64,000 bases of DNA from Pseudomonadota bacterium. Its GTDB lineage: Bacteria; Desulfobacterota; Binatia; Binatales; Binataceae. Below, piece by piece: positions 1-8,167 of this stretch. The position numbers and the translations under genes are program-made. Below the pieces are notes generated by a model. That model was given only the letters and a program-made list of their open reading frames with translations, ran no database searches and was not told the origin of the DNA. Each line of letters begins with the position of its first letter. The stretch's first letter is position 1. The DNA is taken from NCBI GenBank assembly GCA_021325025.1, contig JAJPHZ010000020.1, positions 62,001 to 126,000 of the forward strand. Direction: 5' to 3'.

Positions 1-2364
1 GACCAGGACCCGCAGCGTCGGTACGTCGGGCAGCGGCGCCGAACCACCGGCGCCGTCGGCGCGGTTCCAGGTCATGCCGAAATCCGTGGTGCGATAGATG
101 TGGCCGGCGCCGGTTGCCGCTTCGAATCCCGAAATCGACAAGTAAGCGACATCGCTGCGGCCTGGCCCCGGGTCGACGGCGATGCCGGTGGCCTGGGTCT
201 GCGTGGACGTAATCGGCAGATTGCCGGTGACGTCGCTCCAACTCGCTCCCGAGTTGAGATTGGCCTGAGTGGTGTTGGAGACGGTGAAGCCGACCGTGCC
301 GTTGAGCATCGAAAGCGCCCACGCCCTGGTGCTTGCGGGAACAAATTCGATGTCCTGCAGGGCGCAGCGGTCGTTGGTTATTCCGCAAGTGCCGGTCAGG
401 TCACCGCTTTGAACCTTCCAGCTCAGCATCCCGTCGGTGGAGACGTAAATCATGTGACCGCCGATCATCACGCGTCGGGCGCTGGCGGGGTCGACCGCCA
501 GGGGCGGGTAGAAACCGAAGCGGTCGGTGCCAATTACGGTCTTGAGGCTGGCAAAGGGGTCGTCGAAATCCCAGCTCAGGCCGCCGTCGGTGGAACGCGA
601 CGGAGTCGGGCCGCCGCCGGTGGTCGCAAAGGTGTGATAGGCGAAATTGGGAGCGACGCGGTCGAACAGGGCGAAACCGCCGTCGCCGGTCTCCACCGTG
701 TTCCATCCCAAAGTCCCCGTATAGAGCTGGGTGCCGTTGTCCTGGAAGCCGGCCAACAGGCGGTGGTTGTCGGTCGGATGCGGCCCGATGCCCTGGATCT
801 GACCACTGCTGACGGTTTGATTCTGCTCATTGTTGAAGAACGACGTCCAGCTCCCTGCGGCCAGATCGTATGCGTAAAAGCCGCCGTCGTTGGCGATGTA
901 CAGGCGGTTGGAATTGAACGGATCGATCGCCGACGCGTGTTGATCGCAGTGCGTTTCCTGCACCGTGGTGTTGCTGACCGAACCGGCGATAAAGTTCCAT
1001 GACGCGGCCGAATCGGTCGACAGATAGGCGCCCACGGCGCCGAAGAAAACCACCTGCGGCTGGCCGGGAACCACCGCCACGGTCTGATCGTAAGAGGACT
1101 GGCCGTAGGCGCCCAGGCCGCTTCCGTCGCCGTCCAGCGTGACCGTAAACCCGCCGCTGCTCAGCACCTTGGAGGGAATCGAGCGCGCCGCCCAGCTCGT
1201 GCCCGAATCGGTAGATACGAAGAAGCCGCGCAAGAATCGCGGGTCCTTACCGCCGACGCTGGTGTACACGGTGGCGGGCGCTCCGGCGCCGGCACTAGTT
1301 ACAGTCAGGGCGGCGCGCGAGATTTCGTTGATGGTGCCGGTCGGGATGCCGGGCAGATTGGCCTCCGACCAGGCGCCGCCGCCGTCGGTGGAAACAAAGA
1401 CGTTGACGAACTCGATCGACGCGTAGACGCGCTGGTCGTTGTGAGGATCGAGCACCACATCCTCAGCCGGACATGGATCGCTGCTGCCGAACAGCGTGCA
1501 ACCGTTGAAGGTTGCGCGGCCGCCGCTGGCCGTGCTGTTGCCCACCTGGCGCCAGGTCGCGCCGCCGTCGGTGGAACGCCACAGCCCGTCGTTGTTGGGA
1601 TCGCTTTCGTTCCAAAAGGCGTCGGCGCGGCTGAGGCTGCCGGCGTAGGTGGCGGCGGCGAAGATGTGCGGCGGGGCGCTGTTATCAACCGCGATCCGGC
1701 GCAAGGCGGCATGCACGAACGGATTGCCCGCCCCGCCGGTGATCTGCATCCAGCTATTGCCATGGTCGGTGGACTTAAAGATGCCCTGCCCGTAATAGGA
1801 ATCGCCGTGAACGCCCTCGCCCGTGCCGACCCACACGATACCGTTGCGGTCCACCGTAATCGCGCCGATCGCCTGGGTCGGCGCGCTGTCGAAGACCTGC
1901 GCAAAAGTGCGGCCGGCGTCGGTGCTGCGCCACACCCCACCGTTCGCCGCGCCCGCATAGATCCGGTTGGCAGTGGTGGGATCGCCTGCCACCGAGGAGA
2001 ATCGGCCCGCCGAGGTAGTCAGCGGCGGTCCGGTGAAGAAACCGCCGAAGTTGGGAAAATTGTTGAGCATCGGCTGCGGCCCAATTGCGATCCATGTAAA
2101 TGGCGTGGCGCCCAGGGCGCCGGGGCGCGCTGCCATCGCATGCATTGCGGTCAGGGCCTTTTCCCAGGCGCGATCGGGAACGCCAAATTGCAGCCCGCGT
2201 TTGCTCGCCCAGTACTGCGCGCGCACCAGGCGCTGCTCCAGCGTCAGCGGCGCATGCGGCCGCACCGGCGCGTCGCTACCGGCTCCCAATCCCGCGGCTA
2301 GCAATATCAAGCCGGCGCCCGCCGCGATTGCGGCAAACAGTGCGCGCGCACCCTGACTGCTCAT
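1..2364 (-). CDS. Secreted BNR/Asp-box repeat protein (sialidase/VPS10-like beta-propeller), C-terminus outside window
   Basis: An uninterrupted minus-strand frame begins at ATG 2364 and is still open at base 1, giving at least 788 residues. It starts with a hydrophobic signal segment (about residues 9-27), so the protein is exported. At least nine Asp-box motifs are spread along it, for example STDAGRTF, STDHGNSW, STDGGATW, STDGGGAW, STDSGTSW and TTDFGMTW. These belong to the WD40/YVTN/BNR-like propeller superfamily seen in sialidases, VPS10/sortilin and exo-glycanases. I see no clear sialidase catalytic set (FRIP motif), so substrate or ligand is unknown. The GC-rich opposite strand also stays open here, but its products have no recognisable pattern. 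Start chosen because GAGCGAG lies just upstream and the signal peptide follows at once. Confidence 0.85.
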   Translation of the reverse strand, partial: MSSQGARALFAAIAAGAGLILLAAGLGAGSDAPVRPHAPLTLEQRLVRAQYWASKRGLQFGVPDRAWEKALTAMHAMAARPGALGATPFTWIAIGPQPMLNNFPNFGGFFTGPPLTTSAGRFSSVAGDPTTANRIYAGAANGGVWRSTDAGRTFAQVFDSAPTQAIGAITVDRNGIVWVGTGEGVHGDSYYGQGIFKSTDHGNSWMQITGGAGNPFVHAALRRIAVDNSAPPHIFAAATYAGSLSRADAFWNESDPNNDGLWRSTDGGATWRQVGNSTASGGRATFNGCTLFGSSDPCPAEDVVLDPHNDQRVYASIEFVNVFVSTDGGGAWSEANLPGIPTGTINEISRAALTVTSAGAGAPATVYTSVGGKDPRFLRGFFVSTDSGTSWAARSIPSKVLSSGGFTVTLDGDGSGLGAYGQSSYDQTVAVVPGQPQVVFFGAVGAYLSTDSAASWNFIAGSVSNTTVQETHCDQHASAIDPFNSNRLYIANDGGFYAYDLAAGSWTSFFNNEQNQTVSSGQIQGIGPHPTDNHRLLAGFQDNGTQLYTGTLGWNTVETGDGGFALFDRVAPNFAYHTFATTGGGPTPSRSTDGGLSWDFDDPFASLKTVIGTDRFGFYPPLAVDPASARRVMIGGHMIYVSTDGMLSWKVQSGDLTGTCGITNDRCALQDIEFVPASTRAWALSMLNGTVGFTVSNTTQANLNSGASWSDVTGNLPITSTQTQATGIAVDPGPGRSDVAYLSISGFEAATGAGHIYRTTDFGMTWNRADGAGGSAPLPDVPTLRVLV

Positions 2365-2531
2365 CTCTCGCTCCCCCAGGCCGGTTTCATCGCAGCCGGC
2401 AATCGTTGCTCAGGCATCGCCGGGTGGGATTTCGGATGCCGAGCCTCAAGGTCGGATCAATTGGCCTCGGGGCCAAGAGCTTCTTACAACCGAGGAGCGC
2501 GCAAAAGTGTGCGTTGTATACACATGGCGCG

Positions 2532-3425
2532 TCAAACATGGGCGCTGAGGAAGGCAAAGATGGCGGCCAGCGTCCGGTGGCATTCCGCGAGCATGTCGAA
2601 CTGGATAAAGCCGTGAATCATGTCGGGAGCCACGCGCGATTCATGCGCGACGCCCGCCGCCCCGAGCGCGGCCGCCATTGCGATCGATTCGGGCAGCAAG
2701 GCGTCGGCGCTGCCCACGGTAACAAAGGCGGGCGGGAACTTCGCGCTAACGGCGCGAATGGGGCTGACGCGCGGATCGGCCAGCGCGGCCGAAAAGCCCT
2801 GGGCCAGATAGGTGCGCGCCACCGCCTCGATGCCCATCGCGCCACGTTCGACGGCGCCGGCGAAATCATAAATGCCGTAAATCAGGACCGCAGCACGCAC
2901 GCCGCCTGAATGCGCCGCAACCGCCGCAGCCAGATTGGCGCCCGCCGAATCGCCGCCGATCGCCAGCCGCTCGGGCCGCCCGTTCCATCGAACGGCGTTT
3001 TCCCGCACCCACTCGACCGCGAACGCACAGTCGTCATACCCGGCGGGGAAGGGATGCTCGGGAGCAAGGCGGTAATCCAGATTAACGGTGAGGTAGCCGG
3101 CCTGGGCAAAATGCTGCGCCAGTCGGCGATGGCTCTTCGGGCTGCCCGCTACCCATCCGCCGCCATGCAGATAGAGCAGCACCGGATACGGCCCCGCACC
3201 CGGCGGGACGACCACGTCGGCGCAAAGCCCCTCGCGCAGGCGGACCGCGGGATAGAGACCGCCGGTTCGCGGCACAGCGGGCGAGAGCGCTTCAAACCGC
3301 TCCGTGAAGCCATCGATTCGCGCGCGCAGGGCCCCGATATCGGCCGGCGGGCTGGACAGAAACGCCTGAAAATCGTGCACGAACTGCCGCTGGGCTTCGG
3401 TCATCCCGTCGTTGTATGTAGTCAT
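2532..3425 (-). CDS. Alpha/beta hydrolase, HSL-family esterase/lipase
   Basis: 297 residues, the usual length for hormone-sensitive-lipase type carboxylesterases. The oxyanion-hole motif HGGGW is at residues 87-91, and the nucleophile elbow GDSAG at 158-162 puts the catalytic Ser at 160. The acid Asp241 (GSADALL) and His271 (IHGF) complete the triad. No signal peptide, so probably cytoplasmic, hydrolysing short acyl esters. It follows the TetR gene by 75 bases on the same strand and is probably co-transcribed with it. The TetR operators would then control it, and its substrate may be related to that of the divergent hydrolase/monooxygenase operon. Family assignment is firm; the physiological ester is unknown. 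Confidence 0.92.
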   Translation of the reverse strand: MTTYNDGMTEAQRQFVHDFQAFLSSPPADIGALRARIDGFTERFEALSPAVPRTGGLYPAVRLREGLCADVVVPPGAGPYPVLLYLHGGGWVAGSPKSHRRLAQHFAQAGYLTVNLDYRLAPEHPFPAGYDDCAFAVEWVRENAVRWNGRPERLAIGGDSAGANLAAAVAAHSGGVRAAVLIYGIYDFAGAVERGAMGIEAVARTYLAQGFSAALADPRVSPIRAVSAKFPPAFVTVGSADALLPESIAMAAALGAAGVAHESRVAPDMIHGFIQFDMLAECHRTLAAIFAFLSAHV

Positions 3426-3500
3426 CGTCTTTACTCCTCTCGGGGGTCCCGGCGGTTGTTCTGTTCTCGCTAGGCCCGATAGACTGTCACCAGTTGCCTT

Positions 3501-4193
3501 CTACACTTCGCCCCCGGCTCGCGCCGCCGACTTTGCGCCGTGGCGGCCGGCATGACCGTTGCGTGCAACCGAATCCCCCAAACCGCCCAGCCATGACAGC
3601 GTGGTCAGCATCAGCCGCGCCGCGCGCGGCATTGTCAAGGCCGGGTCGGAGTAAGAGTTCACGTAAAGTCCGATCCAGACGGCGGCGGCGATGGCGACTG
3701 CGTCTTCGACCTTGATACCCGGGCCACCCGGCGATTTGCGGAACAGTTGTCTGAGAAAGGCCCTGAATCCTGCGGCCTGGCGCTTTTGGCGCGCGAGCAG
3801 TTGGCGGTCGTGGGTGGCCACCCCCATGAACTGCAGCACCAGGCTGCGGTAGCTGAGCGGCACGGCGCGGCCGCCGAAGAAGAAGTTGACCAACTCGCGA
3901 CACTGGCGTTCGGGCGGCTGCTCGGCGAGGCCGCCGATAAAGGCCAGCGTCTGGTTGGTGATCGACTCGGTCAGCTCGGCCAGCACCGCCTCCTTGTCGG
4001 GAAAGTAATATAAGAAATGGCTGACCGACATGCCCGCCCGCCTGGCCAGTTCGGTCAGCGAGGTGCCGGAAAATCCCCGGTCCAGCATCGAGCGGCGCAG
4101 GGCGTCGATAATCGCCGCGCGGCGCCGGTCGGCGGCGCGGTAACCGGGATGGCGCCGGGAGCGCCGGCTGTTGTTCTCCGTCGATTTGAGCAA
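3501..4193 (-). CDS. TetR/AcrR-family transcriptional regulator
   Basis: 230 residues. The N-terminal helix-turn-helix of TetR type lies at about residues 44-64 (TSLTELARRAGMSVSHFLYY), followed by PDKEAVL, which is diagnostic of the family. The C-terminal ligand-binding domain is not assignable to a subfamily. The start is TTG 4193: an in-frame TGA at 4199-4197 excludes anything longer, and AAGGAGG lies upstream. The start codon sits inside a perfect TTGAG-N5-CTCAA palindrome, and two further copies lie in the divergent promoter region. I therefore infer autorepression plus control of the flanking operons. The C-terminal tail (about residues 205-230) is basic and low complexity. Confidence 0.93.
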   Translation of the reverse strand: MLKSTENNSRRSRRHPGYRAADRRRAAIIDALRRSMLDRGFSGTSLTELARRAGMSVSHFLYYFPDKEAVLAELTESITNQTLAFIGGLAEQPPERQCRELVNFFFGGRAVPLSYRSLVLQFMGVATHDRQLLARQKRQAAGFRAFLRQLFRKSPGGPGIKVEDAVAIAAAVWIGLYVNSYSDPALTMPRAARLMLTTLSWLGGLGDSVARNGHAGRHGAKSAARAGGEV

Positions 4194-4200
4194 AACTCAA
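4186..4200. promoter_or_regulatory. Probable TetR operator 1 (TTGAG-N5-CTCAA)
   Basis: Perfect 5+5 palindrome with a 5-base spacer, covering the TTG start codon of the TetR gene. The same motif recurs at 4313 and 4339. Occupancy here would block translation-start-proximal transcription of the regulator. Assignment to this TetR is inference from position and repetition. Confidence 0.6.
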
Positions 4201-4293
4201 GAACCTCCTTGCAAAGCGCGTATTGTAATCGCCGCGCTTTCCGGGTGCAATCGCCGAGCCGACAGCATTTGCCTGCCAGACGCGTGCGAGGGC

Positions 4294-4322
4294 TTGACAT
4301 CCGGGTACGTTTTTGAGTAATT
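4294..4322 (+). promoter_or_regulatory. Possible sigma70-type promoter for the hydrolase/monooxygenase operon
   Basis: A consensus -35 TTGACA lies at 4294-4299. A poor -10 (GTAATT, 4317-4322) follows after 17 bases and overlaps operator 2. The location just upstream of the rightward operon, with the repressor site on the -10, fits a repressed promoter. The weak -10 keeps confidence low. Confidence 0.4.
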
Positions 4323-4327
4323 GTCAA
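4313..4327. promoter_or_regulatory. Probable TetR operator 2 (TTGAG-N5-GTCAA)
   Basis: One mismatch from the perfect palindrome at 4186 and 4339 (right half GTCAA instead of CTCAA). It overlaps the presumed -10 region of the rightward promoter. Its centre is 26 bases from that of operator 3, so two dimers could bind side by side. Confidence 0.5.
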
Positions 4328-4338
4328 GTCCGTCGTTC

Positions 4339-4353
4339 TTGAGCGCTTCTCAA
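4339..4353. promoter_or_regulatory. Probable TetR operator 3 (TTGAG-N5-CTCAA)
   Basis: Perfect palindrome with half-sites identical to operator 1, but with an unrelated spacer (cgctt versus caaaa). That is what is expected of a protein-binding site rather than a duplicated stretch. It lies just downstream of the presumed transcription start and upstream of the ribosome-binding site of the next gene. Confidence 0.55.
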
Positions 4354-4374
4354 AATTCAGGGAGCCATCATCGA

Positions 4375-4605
4375 ATGGCAGAACTCGCGATCGTCTCCGC
4401 CGACTCCCACCTCATCGAGCCCGCCGACCAGTGGACCTCACGACTGCCGCTTGCCTTGGGCCAGCGCGCGCCCCGGGGCGTGGGGCGGGATTTACACGGG
4501 CGGCAATCGCGCGCGGTCATCGCCCGGGCTTTCGCCGGCGTGCCCCAAGCGGAGGTCAACAGGATGGTGTTCGACAACGCCTTGCAACTCTACCGCATCG
4601 GCTGA
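4375..4605 (+). pseudogene. Internally deleted amidohydrolase (amidohydrolase-2 family) remnant
   Basis: A 76-residue frame with a proper start (ATG 4375, GGAG at 4361). Its first ~30 residues match the start of amidohydrolase-2 proteins (VSADSHLIEP then a RLP motif; compare VISGDSHVNEP in the intact gene at 26074). Its last ~25 residues match their extreme C-terminus (AFAGVPQAEVNRMVFDNALQLY; the intact one ends in a GNAVKLYGL-type tail). The roughly 300 residues of the barrel with the metal and catalytic groups are absent, and the reading frame is kept across the junction near residue 33. It therefore cannot be a working hydrolase, though a short peptide may still be translated. It sits first in the operon, 13 bases before the alpha/beta hydrolase. 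Confidence 0.75.
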
Positions 4606-4618
4606 CGGAGGTGCGGCG

Positions 4619-5437
4619 ATGGAAAGTATGCAAACCACGCCGGCGCAGGCGGCGAAGGAATGGACCGAGGAGCGGGTGCGGGTCGGGGCTCTCGACCTGG
4701 CGATGGTCAGGGGCGGGGCGGGAAAGCCGCTACTGGTTATGCACGAGGAGTTGGGCTACCCGGGCTGGCTGCGATGGCAATCGGCGCTGGCGCGCGAACG
4801 CACGCTGCTCATCCCGATGCATCCGGGATTCGGCCGCACGCCGCGCCTGGATTGGATGGCGTCGGTGCGCGACCTGGCCTCGTTTTACGGACGCCTGCTG
4901 CGCCAACTGCGGCTGGCGCCGGTGGATGTGATCGGATTTTCGCTGGGCGGATGGATCGCGGCGGAGATGGCAGTGGACAATCCCGCGCAGTTGCGCCGGA
5001 TGGTGCTGGTGGCGCCGATGGGAATCCGTCCGCCGCTGGGCGAGATTTTCGACCTGTACAACGTGACGGTCAACGCGTATCTGCGCGCCAGCGTACACGA
5101 CCCGCAGCAGACGCCGGAGATGAAACGGCTGTTTGCCGCTCCCGCTGCGCTCGCGCAACTGGAGGCCTGGGAGGACGCCCGCATCCAGACCGCGCGCCTG
5201 GCCTGGCGGCCCTACATGTACAACCCCAGCCTGCCTTATCTGCTTGAGGGCGTCAGCGGGCTGCCCACCGCGCTCGTCTGGGGAAGCGAAGATCGCATCG
5301 TACCGCTTAGCGCGGGACATGCCTACCGCGACGCGCTGGGCGGCTCGCGCCTTGAGGTTATAGACGGCGCGGGCCATCGGCCCGAACTCGAAGCCACCGA
5401 CGGGTTCGTAGGCCTGGTGCGCGAATTTTTGAGCTGA
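4619..5437 (+). CDS. Alpha/beta hydrolase (MhpC/BphD-like fold)
   Basis: 272 residues from ATG 4619, chosen because GGAGG lies a few bases upstream; the frame is open further upstream but that part overlaps the preceding gene. The nucleophile elbow GFSLGGW puts Ser at 108; Asp225 (GSEDRIV) and His253 (GAGHRPE) complete the catalytic triad. No signal peptide, so cytosolic. Size and layout match C-C bond hydrolases, esterases and haloalkane-dehalogenase relatives, which cannot be told apart by eye. It stands between the amidohydrolase remnant and a flavin monooxygenase, in the operon facing the TetR gene, so a role in degrading an aromatic or alicyclic compound is plausible but unproven. Confidence 0.92.
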   Translation: MESMQTTPAQAAKEWTEERVRVGALDLAMVRGGAGKPLLVMHEELGYPGWLRWQSALARERTLLIPMHPGFGRTPRLDWMASVRDLASFYGRLLRQLRLAPVDVIGFSLGGWIAAEMAVDNPAQLRRMVLVAPMGIRPPLGEIFDLYNVTVNAYLRASVHDPQQTPEMKRLFAAPAALAQLEAWEDARIQTARLAWRPYMYNPSLPYLLEGVSGLPTALVWGSEDRIVPLSAGHAYRDALGGSRLEVIDGAGHRPELEATDGFVGLVREFLS

Positions 5438-5460
5438 CCGGCCCGGAGGTACCAGAGGCC

Positions 5461-6750
5461 ATGATGATAATGTATTTCTCCGAGCGTCCTTATATAGGCC
5501 TGCCCGAAGAAGAGGTGGTGCGCAGGCGCAGCTTTTTCGGCCTGCCCAATACTTATCTGGACGCCAATCACGGCGCGCAACTGCTCAACGAATATATCGA
5601 CGAAAAAGTCTACGCCGAGGAACTGGGCTTCGATGCCCTGGCGCTCAACGAGCATCATGGCACGCCGTTCTGCATGGTGGCGGTGATGAACATCGAAGCG
5701 GCTGTGCTCGCCCGGCTGACGAAAAAGGCCCGGATCGTGCTGGTCGGCAACCCGCTGCCGGTAGTCGGCAACCCACTGCGGCTGGCTGAGGAGCTGGCCA
5801 TGATCGACATGATCTCGGGCGGGCGGCTGGTGTCGGGATGGATCCGCGGCACCGGCTGCGAGACCATCTTCAACAGCGCCAACCCGGCTTACAACCGCGA
5901 GATGCTCAACGAGGCGCACGAACTGATCATCAAAGCGTGGACGCAGCCCGGCCCATTCCGTTTCGAGGGCAGGCATTTTCATTACCGCTTTGTATGCCCC
6001 TGGGTGCTGCCGGTGCAAAAGCCGCATCCACCGATCTGGATTCCGGGAATATTCAGTCCCGAATCGGTGACTTTCGCCGCGCGCAATCGTTATCCGTACG
6101 TCGCGCTGTCCACCGGCCTGGAGTCCACCATCGGGATGTGGAACCTGTACGCGCAAACCGCCGCCGAGGAGGGCTATCAAGCCGGTCCCGAATGCTTCGG
6201 CTATCAGCAGAAGGTGTTTGTCGCCGAGACCGAGCAGAGGGCCGAGCAGTTGGGGCGCCTGGACATGTTCGGCGGCACCTGGATGAACTACGGGCGTCCT
6301 GAATGGATGTTCCCGCCGGGCTACAACTCCAGGGAGGTCAACCGCCGCATGGCACAGGCCACCACCAGCCTGGTGCGCAACGTGCCGGTCCCTGAGCAGT
6401 TCAGCGTCGAAGAAGAAATCCGCAAGTATCACGGCGCCGACTACGACGCGGCGCGCAAGAGCGAGATGCTGATGGTGGGCACGCCCAAAACGGTCATTCC
6501 AAGGCTGCGCCGGCTGATGCGGATAATCCGGCCCGGCGTGCTGGGCTTGTGCCAGAACGACGGTCCGATCGGACAAAAGGCGCGCCTGACCAGCATGCGT
6601 CTGCTGGCCGACGAAGTCATTCCTGCATTGAAGGAAACCGCCCGGGAACTGGGTCTGGAGGATCCCTTCGCCCGGCGCATCGGAGAGCGCCCGCTGCCCG
6701 CATCGGGGCGGCCCGACCCGGTGGCGTCGATGGAGGAGTTGGCATCGTAG
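5461..6750 (+). CDS. LLM-class flavin-dependent oxidoreductase (luciferase-like monooxygenase)
   Basis: 429 residues. The bacterial-luciferase TIM-barrel signatures are present: an early ALNEHHGT segment (residues 61-68) and DMISGGRLVSGWIRG (about 116-130). A C-terminal extension, longer than in plain F420-dependent members, resembles alkanesulfonate/nitrilotriacetate monooxygenase-type LLM proteins. It would use reduced FMN or F420; the sequence does not decide which. It follows the alpha/beta hydrolase by 23 bases and precedes a DUF1329 gene by 39, so one transcript is likely. ATG codons at 5461, 5464 and 5470 are all possible starts; 5461 follows a GAGG at 5454. Confidence 0.92.
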   Translation: MMIMYFSERPYIGLPEEEVVRRRSFFGLPNTYLDANHGAQLLNEYIDEKVYAEELGFDALALNEHHGTPFCMVAVMNIEAAVLARLTKKARIVLVGNPLPVVGNPLRLAEELAMIDMISGGRLVSGWIRGTGCETIFNSANPAYNREMLNEAHELIIKAWTQPGPFRFEGRHFHYRFVCPWVLPVQKPHPPIWIPGIFSPESVTFAARNRYPYVALSTGLESTIGMWNLYAQTAAEEGYQAGPECFGYQQKVFVAETEQRAEQLGRLDMFGGTWMNYGRPEWMFPPGYNSREVNRRMAQATTSLVRNVPVPEQFSVEEEIRKYHGADYDAARKSEMLMVGTPKTVIPRLRRLMRIIRPGVLGLCQNDGPIGQKARLTSMRLLADEVIPALKETARELGLEDPFARRIGERPLPASGRPDPVASMEELAS

Positions 6751-6789
6751 CCAACGGCAATCCGTTGAGCGTTGAAAGGAGCCACGACG

Positions 6790-8139
6790 ATGAAGCGATC
6801 AATTGCGGGATGGGTAGCTGCGTTGTGCCTGCTGTCGCTGGCCGGCTGGAGTCAGACGCCGGCATGGGCGCTGGCTTTCAGCGCGCAGTCCTTCCAACAA
6901 CTCGCCGATGCTGATTCCACTGCAGCCATCGCGCCTGGCACCAGGATCACGGTCGCCAACTGGCAACACTACCGCCGCTTCATGCCGGTCTGGATGCAGG
7001 CCGCGTTCAGCGGCGAGTATGGGGCTCGTGTCGGCGCATCGCCCCAGTTCGCGATCGTAGTTGAGCCGACCGTGCATTACCCACTGCCGCAGAAATTCGT
7101 GGAGGATACCGAGAAGTACGCCGGCCAGACCAAATTGGTCGCGCTGCCCGACGGCGGCTTCACCTGGAGCGGCTATGTCGCCGGGCTGCCGTTTCCCAAT
7201 CCCACCGAACCTCATCTGGGAGTAAAGATTCTCTACAACACGTGGGCGAAATTCCTGCCCTGGGCCGTGCATTTCCGGTCCGACGGCGCGCTGGTCGACC
7301 GTTTCGGCAATCGCAGCTTCCAGCGCGTGGATGCCGGATGGTACCGCACCTCGCATATCAGCTACCCGGGCATTGCGCCCGACTTCACCTTTGCCAGCGG
7401 CGTGCTGTACACCACGCGCTTCATGGTCGATTTCCCCGAGCAGTCCAAATACACCACCGAGATGACGCTGCAGACTGACGATCCGACCAGGTTGCAGGAA
7501 GTCTATGTCTTTCTGCCCTCGATCCGCCGCTCGCTGCGGCTGTCCAGCGCGGCCCATTGCGCTCCCGTGCTGGGCACCGATTACGTTCAGGATGACAATT
7601 CCTGGCTGCCCAGCAATTATCAGGCCGCGTTCCTGGGCGAGAAAAAGCTGCTGCAGATTGTCCCCGATCCAGACCCTAAAAAGGGCTACACAATGGCTAA
7701 CTGGATTGGCATGACCAACGACGGGCATTGGGACGACTTTCCGGGATGGCCCAAGGCAGCAAGCGGCGCGGCGCACTGGATGCTGCGCAACTTCTATGTG
7801 CTGGACCTGACCTGGCTGCCGGCCAAAGGCGCGTACTGCTTCTCGCACCGTATCTATTACATTGACGCCGACAGTTGGATGAATGTGATGAACGAGAGCT
7901 ATGACCGCGACGGCAAATTGTGGAAGCTGCTGTGGAACGGCTTTCCGCCGCTGCCTTATCGCGGTCAGCGCACGATGGTTTACGGGACCTCTATCTCCAC
8001 CATGGGCATCGATTTCCAGAACACCCACGCCAGCACCGCAATCAGTTCACCGCCCACCTTCGAGGACGACGTGCCCATCCAGTATCGCAACATGGCGGTG
8101 GTGACTTCGCCCAGCGGCCTGGCTCAGATTATGAAATGA
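6790..8139 (+). CDS. DUF1329 family exported protein
   Basis: 449 residues from ATG 6790, with GAAAGGAG upstream. A signal peptide is clear (KR, then a hydrophobic core, with AWA before a cleavage site near residue 29). The rest matches the DUF1329 pattern: many aromatic residues, a WQHYRRF segment near the N-terminus, a run on stepwise OM-type strands, and a late IYYIDADSWMN segment followed by a conserved descriptive C-terminus. DUF1329 proteins are predicted envelope proteins, often next to RND/MMPL or DUF1302 genes and to catabolic genes for hydrophobic compounds; their function is not established. Last gene of the TetR-facing operon; a hairpin terminator follows at 8141. Confidence 0.85.
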   Translation: MKRSIAGWVAALCLLSLAGWSQTPAWALAFSAQSFQQLADADSTAAIAPGTRITVANWQHYRRFMPVWMQAAFSGEYGARVGASPQFAIVVEPTVHYPLPQKFVEDTEKYAGQTKLVALPDGGFTWSGYVAGLPFPNPTEPHLGVKILYNTWAKFLPWAVHFRSDGALVDRFGNRSFQRVDAGWYRTSHISYPGIAPDFTFASGVLYTTRFMVDFPEQSKYTTEMTLQTDDPTRLQEVYVFLPSIRRSLRLSSAAHCAPVLGTDYVQDDNSWLPSNYQAAFLGEKKLLQIVPDPDPKKGYTMANWIGMTNDGHWDDFPGWPKAASGAAHWMLRNFYVLDLTWLPAKGAYCFSHRIYYIDADSWMNVMNESYDRDGKLWKLLWNGFPPLPYRGQRTMVYGTSISTMGIDFQNTHASTAISSPPTFEDDVPIQYRNMAVVTSPSGLAQIMK

Positions 8140-8140
8140 A

Positions 8141-8165
8141 AGCGCGCGCCGGCGGCGCGCGTTTT
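8141..8165 (+). terminator. Intrinsic terminator after the DUF1329 gene
   Basis: Perfect 8-bp GC stem (CGCGCGCC at 8143-8150, GGCGCGCG at 8154-8161) with a 3-base loop, followed by TTTT. It starts 2 bases after the stop codon, so it probably ends the operon that begins at 4375. Confidence 0.75.
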
Positions 8166-8167
8166 AC

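Noticed and set aside
100..1002. Long plus-strand open frame opposite the BNR protein (also 1441-2301)
   Set aside because: It mirrors the GC-rich third codon positions of the real minus-strand gene; its translation lacks any known motif while the minus strand shows repeated Asp-boxes.
5323..6576. 417-codon minus-strand frame opposite the LLM monooxygenase (and similar long antisense frames at 6799-8028, 28219-29268, 30608-32068, 47400-48881, 48885-50681 and 54291-55730)
   Set aside because: All are antisense to genes with unambiguous motifs and are typical of high-GC DNA.
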